Shown here piece by piece: positions 56,545 to 63,140 of a stretch of 64,000 nucleotides of DNA (its first letter is position 1; each line of letters opens with the position of its first letter). This stretch comes from Salinivirgaceae bacterium (GTDB taxonomy: Bacteria; Bacteroidota; Bacteroidia; Bacteroidales; SZUA-534). The stretch is taken from assembly GCA_017474765.1 (NCBI GenBank), contig JAFVGW010000003.1, positions 117,278 to 181,277 of the forward strand. Direction: 5' to 3'. The notes below the pieces were generated by a model. The model worked only from the letters and a program-made list of their open reading frames with translations. It was not told the origin of the DNA and searched no databases. Both the position numbers and the translations under genes were made by a program.

Positions 56545-56682
56545 TTTTGCCATTTGGCAGAAATTACCCTTTGTGTTGTCAATAACCACCAACTCATACT
56601 CGCAACCAATCGTTTCGGCAATGTCGCGTTCCAACTCTTCAGAGATTCGCGGCGTTCGTGAACAGATAATTAATGAGACCAT
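56542..56682 (-). pseudogene. 46-codon N-terminal remnant of a glycosyltransferase
   Basis: ATG at 56682 opens MVSLIICSRTPRISEELERD, then IAETIGCEYELVVIDNTKGN, and the frame runs into the repeat array and stops (FCQMAK). SLIICSRTP...IGCEYELVVIDN is the first beta-alpha-beta unit of a GT-A glycosyltransferase. The rest of the gene is missing: the sequence switches to the array of ATPase 2. A 12-codon copy of the same start lies at 55063-55101. Confidence 0.8.
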
Positions 56683-56734
56683 AAAGTTAACTATTTAAGG
56701 TTTCAAACAGCCGATTGGCACAACGTAAACACCA
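56651..56734. repeat. 84-bp direct repeat, copy B
   Basis: Covers the 3' end of ATPase 3, the spacer and the first codons of the glycosyltransferase remnant. Near-identical to 55070-55153. Confidence 0.85.
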
Positions 56735-57963
56735 TCTTTGCGGCGGTAGGCGAATTGGCCGCCAGTAACTATCATTAAGAAACTCGGTTCTCCCACTTTC
56801 TCGGTATCAACTTTTTTTTGCAAGGCAAGCAAATGCTTGGCACCTTCTTCAATCTCCTTATTTCCTAATTTCACTTCCACTGCTGCCCAACGATTGTCGT
56901 GCAGACGAATTATAATGTCGGCTTCCAATTCATTTTTATCGCGATAATGAAAGACTTCGCCGTCAATAAGTTGCGAATATATACGCAAATCGCGTGTGAC
57001 AAGCGACTCAAACAAGAATCCAAAATATTTGAAATCATCAATAATACTGTCGGCATCGGCACGCATAACGGCAACAGCAATCGATGGGTCAACTAACTGT
57101 CGTTTGTCGGAAGTTCTTATTGCTGTTTTAGAACGAAGCGAAGGTTTCCACGCAGGCACATCTTCGATTAAAAAAATCCTTCGCAATGCGTTTAAATAAT
57201 CGTACATTGTTGTGTCAGAAAACATCACGTCATTTGCCTTCACATCTTCCAGAATGGTTGTCTGAGCCGCCATTGTCGAAATATTGCGGGCATAAGAACG
57301 GAGCAACTGCCTAACACGGTGCGGATTCCTTTCAACACCATCGGTGTTTGATATTTCTGTATTTATAACGGCATCAACATAATTGCGGGCGATTTGAGTT
57401 GAATAACTTTGTTTTGCCACCGCTTCCGGCCAACCGCCACGGGCAATGATTTTTGCTATGTCTAAGATATTCAAAACGTTTTCGCCAGAAATCTCGGTTG
57501 GCTTTTCAAACAATTTGGCCAATGATACACTCCCTGATGACTCCCGAGACTCCCACAACGACATCGGGCGCATTTTAATGCGTGCAATCCTCCCTGTTCC
57601 TGTGTGACGGGGTTTCGCTTCATCGTGCGGAGTCGATGAGCCGGTAAGTATATATTGTCCCCATTCGCCCGTTTGGTCAACATCGAAACGTACCGCATCC
57701 CACAAAACCGGTGCTTCCTGCCATTCGTCAATCAGACGAGGCTTTTCACCCATAAGCAACTGACTTGGCATTGAGTCAGCCAACTGCCTGTAATTCATTC
57801 CTCTGTCGGGGTCCTGCATATACAACACACTATTTGCTATATGTCTGCCCACCCAAGTTTTTCCACACCACTTCGGTCCTTCGATAAGCAAGGCGCCCGC
57901 TGTAGTCAGCAATTGCTCAGCCAAACTATCACAACAACGTGGGTAGTAATTTTTGATTTCCAT
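56695..57963 (-). CDS. DUF4143-type AAA ATPase, copy 3
   Basis: 422 residues from the ATG at 57963 (MEIKNYYPRCCDSLAEQL). Walker A EGPKWCGKTW, Walker B RLIDEWQEAPVLWD, sensor YILTGSSTP, GTGRIARIKMRPMSLWESRE, C-terminal PD-(D/E)XK-like LEADIIIRLHDNRWAAVEVK, ending YRRKDGVYVVPIGCLKP. It is the paralogue of copy 2 and also stands in the polysaccharide operon, between the FkbM methyltransferase and the glycosyltransferases. Function unknown; DNA processing is suggested by the nuclease-like motif only. Confidence 0.88.
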   Translation of the reverse strand: MEIKNYYPRCCDSLAEQLLTTAGALLIEGPKWCGKTWVGRHIANSVLYMQDPDRGMNYRQLADSMPSQLLMGEKPRLIDEWQEAPVLWDAVRFDVDQTGEWGQYILTGSSTPHDEAKPRHTGTGRIARIKMRPMSLWESRESSGSVSLAKLFEKPTEISGENVLNILDIAKIIARGGWPEAVAKQSYSTQIARNYVDAVINTEISNTDGVERNPHRVRQLLRSYARNISTMAAQTTILEDVKANDVMFSDTTMYDYLNALRRIFLIEDVPAWKPSLRSKTAIRTSDKRQLVDPSIAVAVMRADADSIIDDFKYFGFLFESLVTRDLRIYSQLIDGEVFHYRDKNELEADIIIRLHDNRWAAVEVKLGNKEIEEGAKHLLALQKKVDTEKVGEPSFLMIVTGGQFAYRRKDGVYVVPIGCLKP

Positions 57964-57979
57964 CACATTTTTATTTGTA

Positions 57980-58011
57980 CAAATAAAAACAGAAAATCAA
58001 CATTTTCCAAA
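57980..58011 (-). promoter_or_regulatory. Weak promoter of ATPase copy 3
   Basis: On the minus strand TTTG (58011-58008), 20 bases, TTTATTTG (57987-57980); the -7 box has one mismatch to TAnnTTTG. Confidence 0.45.
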
Positions 58012-58017
58012 TATTTT

Positions 58018-58101
58018 TTGGAGAGTTGGCGGCTTTTTGTTTGGAGAGTTGGCGGCTTTTTGTTTGGAGAGTTGGCGGCTTTTTGTTTGGAGAGTTGGCC
58101 G
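58018..58101 (-). repeat. 23-bp tandem repeat array upstream of ATPase copy 3
   Basis: Three identical 23-bp units at 58018, 58041 and 58064 (TTGGAGAGTTGGCGGCTTTT plus TGT) and a partial fourth at 58087-58101. The array sits directly upstream of the -33 box. Confidence 0.92.
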
Positions 58102-58112
58102 AATTCCATTTA

Positions 58113-58158
58113 GCCATTTGGCTGAATTTGATTTTGCCATTTGGCTACATTTTAGTTT
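58113..58158 (-). repeat. Second 23-bp repeat pair bordering the array
   Basis: GCCATTTGGCT occurs at 58113 and 58136, again 23 bp apart. The same palindromic core GCCATTTGGC borders the array of ATPase 2 at 56549. Confidence 0.75.
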
Positions 58159-58188
58159 GGAATTTAGTGTAGCAGGCATATTGTGCGT

Positions 58189-59166
58189 CTATGATTTTTT
58201 CTCCGCCCTTAAAACTCCTTTTCTGAAATATGGTGGTTGCAGTTCGCCGCCAAAGGGGAAAATCATGTAGCCATCCGATGCTTCAGTGCGGAACCCGTTG
58301 CTGGCCAGCAGAGCCGACATCTCATCGAAATCGCTGTTGCGGTGGTAGGTGCAGCATGCTATTTTTACGTTTTTCCTATCCGACAGGAATTTCATACTTG
58401 CCTTAAGCACTAAATGCTCGTAGCCTTCAATATCCATTTTTATGAATAAATGGCCGGAATCCTCGTTTTGCAATAGCGTTTCCAAGGTGATGGAATTGTC
58501 TGAGTCTTTGTCCGAAATGTATTTCCTGACAATTGTTACCTTGTCGGCATACGGTTTGAATGTGGCGCTCAGCGCGTCGGCCCAATATGGGTTGCTTTCA
58601 ATCAGATAGGCCTTTTTTATTTTTTCGATGTGCTCCAGCGTAAAAAGAGCTTCGGCGCAGCCTATGTCGAGTAGCACGTCGCCGTCTTCCACTTTAATTT
58701 GCTCCGATTCGTATTTGTGAGGTTCTTTCTCGCGATAGCCTCCGCCCAAAATACATTCATTTTCAATAAAATCGCGGTATGTTGCAATAGCATTTTTCAA
58801 ATTCATCTGCATCGGGAAATAGAGCCTTTTTCCATTGTGAACCACGTATGGCATGCCGGTTTCCAAATCTGTTTCAGCCACTATCGGGCCGGCAATCGAT
58901 TTATTTTTTTTGTAAGGAAAAATCAGGTCGTCGGAGGTTTTTATGTGGTTTAACTCATTGCGGTATTGGTCTTGCAGCTCAGGATTGACCATGTAGTAGC
59001 CAAGTATATTCCGCCGCAGGTGATTCATATAGACTCGCGCGTCGTTATCCACAAAATTGTCCTGTTTGTACTTCAGTGTCTCAATCTCTTTGTAGATATC
59101 GCACCGAACCAGGCAGCAAATGTTTTTTATCAGCCAGAAAATGCGAGAGTTACGTATGTTAGCCAT
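58189..59166 (-). CDS. FkbM-family methyltransferase
   Basis: 325 residues. The SAM-binding core starts near residue 160 (GDVLLDIGCAEALFTLEHIE), followed by YLIESNPYWADAL and the FkbM block FIKMDIEGYEHLVLKASMKF. The N-terminal 150 residues are an extension without a recognised domain. The start is 2 bp after the wzt stop. In ABC-transporter O-antigen systems a methyl- or phospho-methyl cap stops chain growth and is recognised by the Wzt C-terminal domain; this adjacency fits such a role but does not prove it. Confidence 0.85.
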   Translation of the reverse strand: MANIRNSRIFWLIKNICCLVRCDIYKEIETLKYKQDNFVDNDARVYMNHLRRNILGYYMVNPELQDQYRNELNHIKTSDDLIFPYKKNKSIAGPIVAETDLETGMPYVVHNGKRLYFPMQMNLKNAIATYRDFIENECILGGGYREKEPHKYESEQIKVEDGDVLLDIGCAEALFTLEHIEKIKKAYLIESNPYWADALSATFKPYADKVTIVRKYISDKDSDNSITLETLLQNEDSGHLFIKMDIEGYEHLVLKASMKFLSDRKNVKIACCTYHRNSDFDEMSALLASNGFRTEASDGYMIFPFGGELQPPYFRKGVLRAEKKS

Positions 59167-59168
59167 AG

Positions 59169-60458
59169 TTATATTATTTCGGTTTTGTGAGGAAACATTA
59201 TGCTACCCCAACCAACATTCCATTGTGCGCACGACTTTGAGTCGGGGATGTTTTCGTCGTAAGTGTCGATGTCGAAATTGAACAGAGATATCAATATGTC
59301 GAAGTCGGTTTGTCCGGTTTTGTAATTGCCTGTGCCCACCGAGAAGGAGATGGAATACTGCCCGGCGGCAAGGTTGTGGTCGAGCAGAGTGAATCTGATT
59401 TTCTTTTTTTCGTCTTTGTTAATGCTGAAAAACTCATCGTTCGACACGCTGCCAATAGCTGCTCCGCAGGCATCGGCAATGGTGGCGTTTATTCGGCAGT
59501 CGGCCACTGCTTTGCGGGCTTTTATTTCGAAAACAAACGAGATGGGCTCTTTAAATGAGAAGGAGCACTTGTTTTTTTCAATAGCTGCAGTCATGAAAGC
59601 GACAGTTTTTTCTTGTGGCAGATTGTCTTCGGTGCAGATGGTTTTTTGAGTTACAACATCGTCAACTTTTGTTGCCAGATAGTGCCCGATGGCATTTTCG
59701 GCGGTGCCGCAAAAGTCAATCATTCCATTTTTCAGCACGTAGCCAGTCTTGCACAAATTGCGGACTGCGCCCATATTATGACTCACAAACAGCACCGTTC
59801 TTCCTTCGCCCTTGCTTACATCCTGCATTTTGCCGATGGCTTTTTTCTGAAATTCGGCATCGCCAACGGCCAGAACTTCGTCAACCACAAGAATCTCGGG
59901 GTCAAGGTGGGCGGCAATGGCAAAGCCAAGGCGCACGGTCATTCCGCTGCTGTAGCGCTTCACGGGTGTGTCAAGGTAGCGCTCGCAGCCTGAGAAATCG
60001 ACAATCTCATCGAGTTTGCGGGTTATCTCAGCGCGAGTCATTCCCATAATGGCGCCGTTCATATAGATATTCTCGCGGCCAGTCATTTCGGGGTGGAAAC
60101 CTGTGCCCACTTCAAGCAGAGATGCTATTCGCCCTTTGTATTTTATGGTGCCAGTTGTGTGTTTTGTAACACGTGAGAGAATCTTAAGCAGCGTGGATTT
60201 GCCAGCACCGTTTTTACCGATAATGCCTACCACATCGCCTTGCTCAATCTCCATATTTATATCCTTCAGCGCCCAAACATACTCTGAGTTGCCTTTGGTG
60301 GCGCGATCGTTTGTCTCGCCGATTTTAAGGTACGGGTCTTCGCGGCGCAGCACGTTCATGGTCCACCAACGGTTAAGGTCGTGGCTCAAAGTACCAGTGC
60401 CAATCACCCCCAGACGGTATTGCTTCGACAGGTTTTCTATTTTTATTGCGGTAGGCAT
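59169..60458 (-). CDS. wzt: Polysaccharide ABC transporter ATPase with C-terminal domain (Wzt-type)
   Basis: 429 residues. Energises export of undecaprenyl-linked polysaccharide. Walker A GKNGAGKST at 81-89, signature KRYSSGMTVRLGFA at 168-180 (the YSSGM form of the capsule/O-antigen class), Walker B ILVVDEVLAVGD at 189-200. From about 270 a beta-rich Wzt_C-like domain follows (SFSFKEPISFVFEIKA ... YSISFSVGTGNYK), which in E. coli O8/O9a binds the capped chain end. The permease gene is 1.7 kb upstream instead of adjacent, because ATPase 4 lies between. Confidence 0.93.
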   Translation of the reverse strand: MPTAIKIENLSKQYRLGVIGTGTLSHDLNRWWTMNVLRREDPYLKIGETNDRATKGNSEYVWALKDINMEIEQGDVVGIIGKNGAGKSTLLKILSRVTKHTTGTIKYKGRIASLLEVGTGFHPEMTGRENIYMNGAIMGMTRAEITRKLDEIVDFSGCERYLDTPVKRYSSGMTVRLGFAIAAHLDPEILVVDEVLAVGDAEFQKKAIGKMQDVSKGEGRTVLFVSHNMGAVRNLCKTGYVLKNGMIDFCGTAENAIGHYLATKVDDVVTQKTICTEDNLPQEKTVAFMTAAIEKNKCSFSFKEPISFVFEIKARKAVADCRINATIADACGAAIGSVSNDEFFSINKDEKKKIRFTLLDHNLAAGQYSISFSVGTGNYKTGQTDFDILISLFNFDIDTYDENIPDSKSCAQWNVGWGSIMFPHKTEII

Positions 60459-60461
60459 GTT

Positions 60462-60514
60462 TAAGTTCTAAGTTTTTGAGTTTTAAGTTATAAGTTCCTG
60501 AGTTTTAAGTTATA
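60462..60514 (-). repeat. AACTTATAACTT-type leader repeats before wzt
   Basis: On the minus strand units such as AACTTATAACTTAAAACTC and AACTTAGAACTTAAAC run up to the wzt ATG, the same orientation relative to the start codon as at trmN6 and lpxD. Confidence 0.7.
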
Positions 60515-60516
60515 AT

Positions 60517-60535
60517 GGACGCAATGCTTGCGTCC
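60517..60535. repeat. REP-like palindrome
   Basis: GGACGCAA-TGC-TTGCGTCC: perfect 8-bp stem, 3-base loop, same layout as 22148-22166. Confidence 0.65.
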
Positions 60536-60622
60536 GTTTTTCAGTTTACCGTATACGCAGTTTATATTTCAAATTTCAAAATAACGTTTTTCAGTATTAA
60601 TCTGTTACGTTTTTTGACACAT

Positions 60623-61927
60623 TTAGTTTTCTTTTCCATCAAACCATGCCCGCACCGCGTAAAGCGGAAGGTTGATTACTGTACTGTTTTGCTTAAACGG
60701 AAGCAACGATGTTTTCACTGCCACTTCGGGGTTGTGCTCTTTGCAGAACGAACCAAACGATTTGCTTTGAAGATTCTTGCCCGATTTCGCCTCGACAGGA
60801 ATCACATGCTGTCCGCATTGCACAAGAAAATCAATCTCTTGGCGCGAATTCTCCTTGCTGTAATAGAATATCGGAAGTTCGGGAATTTCTTTCAACTCTT
60901 GCAGCACATATTGCTCGGTGAATGCGCCCTGATATTCCTCAAAAACACCATCGCCAATCACCACGGAATCGGCACTGGTGTTGCTCATAGCGCCAAGCAG
61001 CCCGCAATCGAGCACAAACAATTTGAAAGCCGAAAAATCTTCGTAGTACTGCAGCGGCATTTCGGGCTTGCTGACGCGGTTGACTTTGTACACCAAACCT
61101 GCATCGCACAACCATTGCAGAGCAATCTCGAACTCGCGCGCCCTTGCGCCTTCCTTCACAACTCCATAAACGAATTTTTTGTTCTCTTTTGATAGTTGTC
61201 CGGGTATCGACCTGAAAACCATGCTTATACGCATAACCTCGCGCGGTGGCGCGTGTTTGCCGATATCTTGAATGTAGTTGTTCAAAATTTCGTTTTGCAT
61301 ATCGCGAATAGTCCACATCGGCTCTCCATCGATATAAGCCTGCACAATTTCTGGCATTCCGCCCACATAGAAATAGTGCCGCAGACAGTCGAGCAACTGC
61401 TCGTGGATAACAGCGGCTGTCGGCCAATCCTGCTCTTCCAACACTTTGACGAATGCATCTTTGCCTGTCGCCTTCAGAAATTCGGCAAACGACAACGGGT
61501 ACATCTGCATTGTGTTGACCTTGCCAACTGGGAACGAAATGCCCTCGTGCAGCATTATGCCCAACAACGAACCCGCTACAGCGATATGTTGGTCGGCGGC
61601 ATCTTCACAGAAATATTTCAGCGCTTGAATGGCGCGCGGCACCTCCTGCACCTCGTCGATTATTATCAATGTCTGACCGGCAACCACGGGCACTTGGGTT
61701 ATGACCTCAATGGCTTTTAGAATCCGCTGTACGTCGAAATCGGTGAACAGGGTAGCCATTCGGGACTCTCTGTCGCAATTAATATAAGCAACATTTTTGT
61801 AAGCCACCTCGCCAAAATGTTTCAAGACCCAGGTCTTGCCAACTTGCCTTGCACCATTCAGAATCAGCGGTTTTCGGTGCTTGCTTTGTTTCCATTTCAA
61901 CAAATCCTGCAAAATGCTCCGTTCCAT
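60623..61927 (-). CDS. DUF4143-type AAA ATPase, copy 4
   Basis: 434 residues. Walker A NGARQVGKTW near 19-28, Walker B LIIIDEVQEVPRAIQAL, sensor IAVAGSLLGIML, FPVGKVNTMQMYPLSFAEFL, and a C-terminal PD-(D/E)XK-like motif QEIDFLVQCGQHVIPVEAK (Lys381). It belongs to a different subgroup from copies 2 and 3 (GARQVGKT, not GPKWCGKT). It separates wzm from wzt, which are normally adjacent, so it is probably an insertion in the transporter operon. A 32-bp repeat array and a -7 box lie upstream. Confidence 0.88.
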   Translation of the reverse strand: MERSILQDLLKWKQSKHRKPLILNGARQVGKTWVLKHFGEVAYKNVAYINCDRESRMATLFTDFDVQRILKAIEVITQVPVVAGQTLIIIDEVQEVPRAIQALKYFCEDAADQHIAVAGSLLGIMLHEGISFPVGKVNTMQMYPLSFAEFLKATGKDAFVKVLEEQDWPTAAVIHEQLLDCLRHYFYVGGMPEIVQAYIDGEPMWTIRDMQNEILNNYIQDIGKHAPPREVMRISMVFRSIPGQLSKENKKFVYGVVKEGARAREFEIALQWLCDAGLVYKVNRVSKPEMPLQYYEDFSAFKLFVLDCGLLGAMSNTSADSVVIGDGVFEEYQGAFTEQYVLQELKEIPELPIFYYSKENSRQEIDFLVQCGQHVIPVEAKSGKNLQSKSFGSFCKEHNPEVAVKTSLLPFKQNSTVINLPLYAVRAWFDGKEN

Positions 61928-61950
61928 AAACTTTTAGTTTAATTTGCTTG

Positions 61951-61958
61951 CAAATATA
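61951..61958 (-). promoter_or_regulatory. -7 box of ATPase copy 4
   Basis: TATATTTG on the minus strand matches TAnnTTTG. The nearest TTG upstream is at 22-bp spacing, longer than usual. Confidence 0.5.
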
Positions 61959-61989
61959 TGAGAAAAGACCTGCTGATATACAATAACTT

Positions 61990-62064
61990 CACATTTTATG
62001 TACATCTTTTTACCAAAACTTCACGTTTTATGTACGTCTTTTTGCAAAATCAGCACATTTTATG
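61990..62064 (-). repeat. 32-bp tandem repeat array upstream of ATPase copy 4
   Basis: CAC(A/G)TTTTATG occurs at 61990, 62022 and 62054, spaced exactly 32 bp; the core ACATAAAATGT is itself palindromic. The array lies just upstream of the promoter. Confidence 0.87.
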
Positions 62065-62100
62065 CACGAGTTATAGTAAAAATCTAACTTCCAACTTCTA

Positions 62101-62154
62101 TCTCTTAACTCTTAACTCTTAACTCTTAACTTTTAACTCCTAACTCCTAACTTC
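62101..62154 (+). repeat. CTTAACT heptamer repeats
   Basis: Four perfect tandem CTTAACT units at 62104-62131, then TTTTAACTCCTAACTCCTAA. Unlike other copies of this family it abuts a stop codon (wzm, opposite strand), not a start codon. Confidence 0.75.
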
Positions 62155-63000
62155 TCACACCGTATCCATAAAACTCTTCTCTATCTTATTGAAAATCATT
62201 ATTCCGACAAGAATCAGCAGAGTCATCAGCGCAAAACTGTAGCCGAGCCAGCCCCACGAGAAAACGCCCGTTCCGAGCGCGCCGTATTTGAACGTCTCAA
62301 TCACCGATGTCATTGGGTTAAGTTGGATGAGCCACTGCTTGTCGGCGGGAATGCTGTTGAGCGGATAGATGATTGGTGTGGCGTACATCCAAAGTTGCAC
62401 GCCGAATTGCAGAAGAAACGTGAGGTCGCGGTATTTGGTTGTGAGCGACGAGAATATGATGCCAAAACCAAGACTGATACCCGCTGTCATCAGAACCAAA
62501 AGCGGAAGAAAAAGCAAGTAAATGTTAGGCTCAATATCGGCACCTGTTGCAAAAAAATAGATGTAGATGACCACAAACAGCGCAAACTGAATGGCCAGCC
62601 GCACAAGATTCGATATGGTGACCGATATGGGAACAACCAATCGCGGAAAATAGACCTTGCCGAACACGTTTTGGTTATCAGTAAAGGTGCGCGAGTTACG
62701 GTTCAGACAATCAGCAAAATAGTTCCAAATGATGATGCCGCTGAAATAGAACACCACGCCAGGAATGCCGTCGGTTGAGATGCCAGCCAGATTCCCGAAC
62801 ACAAACATAAACATCACAGTTGTCAGAACTGGTTGCAGCACAAACCACAGCGGTCCTAAAATGGTTTGTTTATAGAAAGTTACAATATCGCGTTTGACGT
62901 ACATCCGAATCAAATCGCGGTATTGCCACAGTTCTCTCAGATTGAGATCTAGCAAACTCGACTGCGGCTTTATGATGGTGTATGTGAGGTCGTTCTCCAT
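62155..63000 (-). CDS. wzm: Polysaccharide ABC transporter permease (Wzm-type)
   Basis: 281 residues from the ATG at 63000 (MENDLTYTIIKPQSSLL); the longer frame to 63069 starts inside the promoter region. ABC-2 type permease: LWQYRDLIRMYVKRDIVTFY and ILGPLWFVLQPVLTTVMFMF are the conserved amphipathic/first-membrane block, and five or six further hydrophobic segments follow, ending ILVGIMIFNKIEKSFMDTV. It pairs with the Wzt-type ATPase to export a lipid-linked polysaccharide. First gene of the minus-strand locus; a TACCTTCG -7-like box lies about 20 bp upstream. Confidence 0.93.
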   Translation of the reverse strand: MENDLTYTIIKPQSSLLDLNLRELWQYRDLIRMYVKRDIVTFYKQTILGPLWFVLQPVLTTVMFMFVFGNLAGISTDGIPGVVFYFSGIIIWNYFADCLNRNSRTFTDNQNVFGKVYFPRLVVPISVTISNLVRLAIQFALFVVIYIYFFATGADIEPNIYLLFLPLLVLMTAGISLGFGIIFSSLTTKYRDLTFLLQFGVQLWMYATPIIYPLNSIPADKQWLIQLNPMTSVIETFKYGALGTGVFSWGWLGYSFALMTLLILVGIMIFNKIEKSFMDTV

Positions 63001-63108
63001 TTTCACTAATTTGTATGCGAAGGTAATAATTCTAACAAAAACCTCTGCTTTGTTTTTGTTTCCGTACAAAATGGTTCATTACATAAAAATTACGCGCGCG
63101 AAGACAAA

Positions 63109-63116
63109 TAAATTTG
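63109..63116 (+). promoter_or_regulatory. -7 box of the right-edge gene
   Basis: TAAATTTG matches TAnnTTTG and lies 25-34 bp before the two possible start codons. No clear -33 element. Confidence 0.5.
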
Positions 63117-63140
63117 TTTAATTGGCAGTTAGTTTTGAAA

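Noticed and set aside
56215..56661. 148-codon plus-strand frame over the ATPase 2 start and array
   Set aside because: Antisense to a clear gene, promoter and array; the repetitive part comes from the 23-bp units.
58018..58158. 23-bp repeats as a CRISPR array
   Set aside because: Units are head-to-tail without unique spacers, no cas genes, and the position is upstream of a promoter.
57997..58179. 60-codon minus-strand frame through the 23-bp array of ATPase 3
   Set aside because: Its repetitive lysine-rich peptide is produced by the tandem repeats cycling through frames; no ribosome site or family.
45291..61927. The four ATPases as transposases or insertion sequences
   Set aside because: They have Walker motifs and a DUF4143 tail, no DDE or HUH transposase motif, and I found no terminal inverted repeats or target duplications; only module-like behaviour is claimed.
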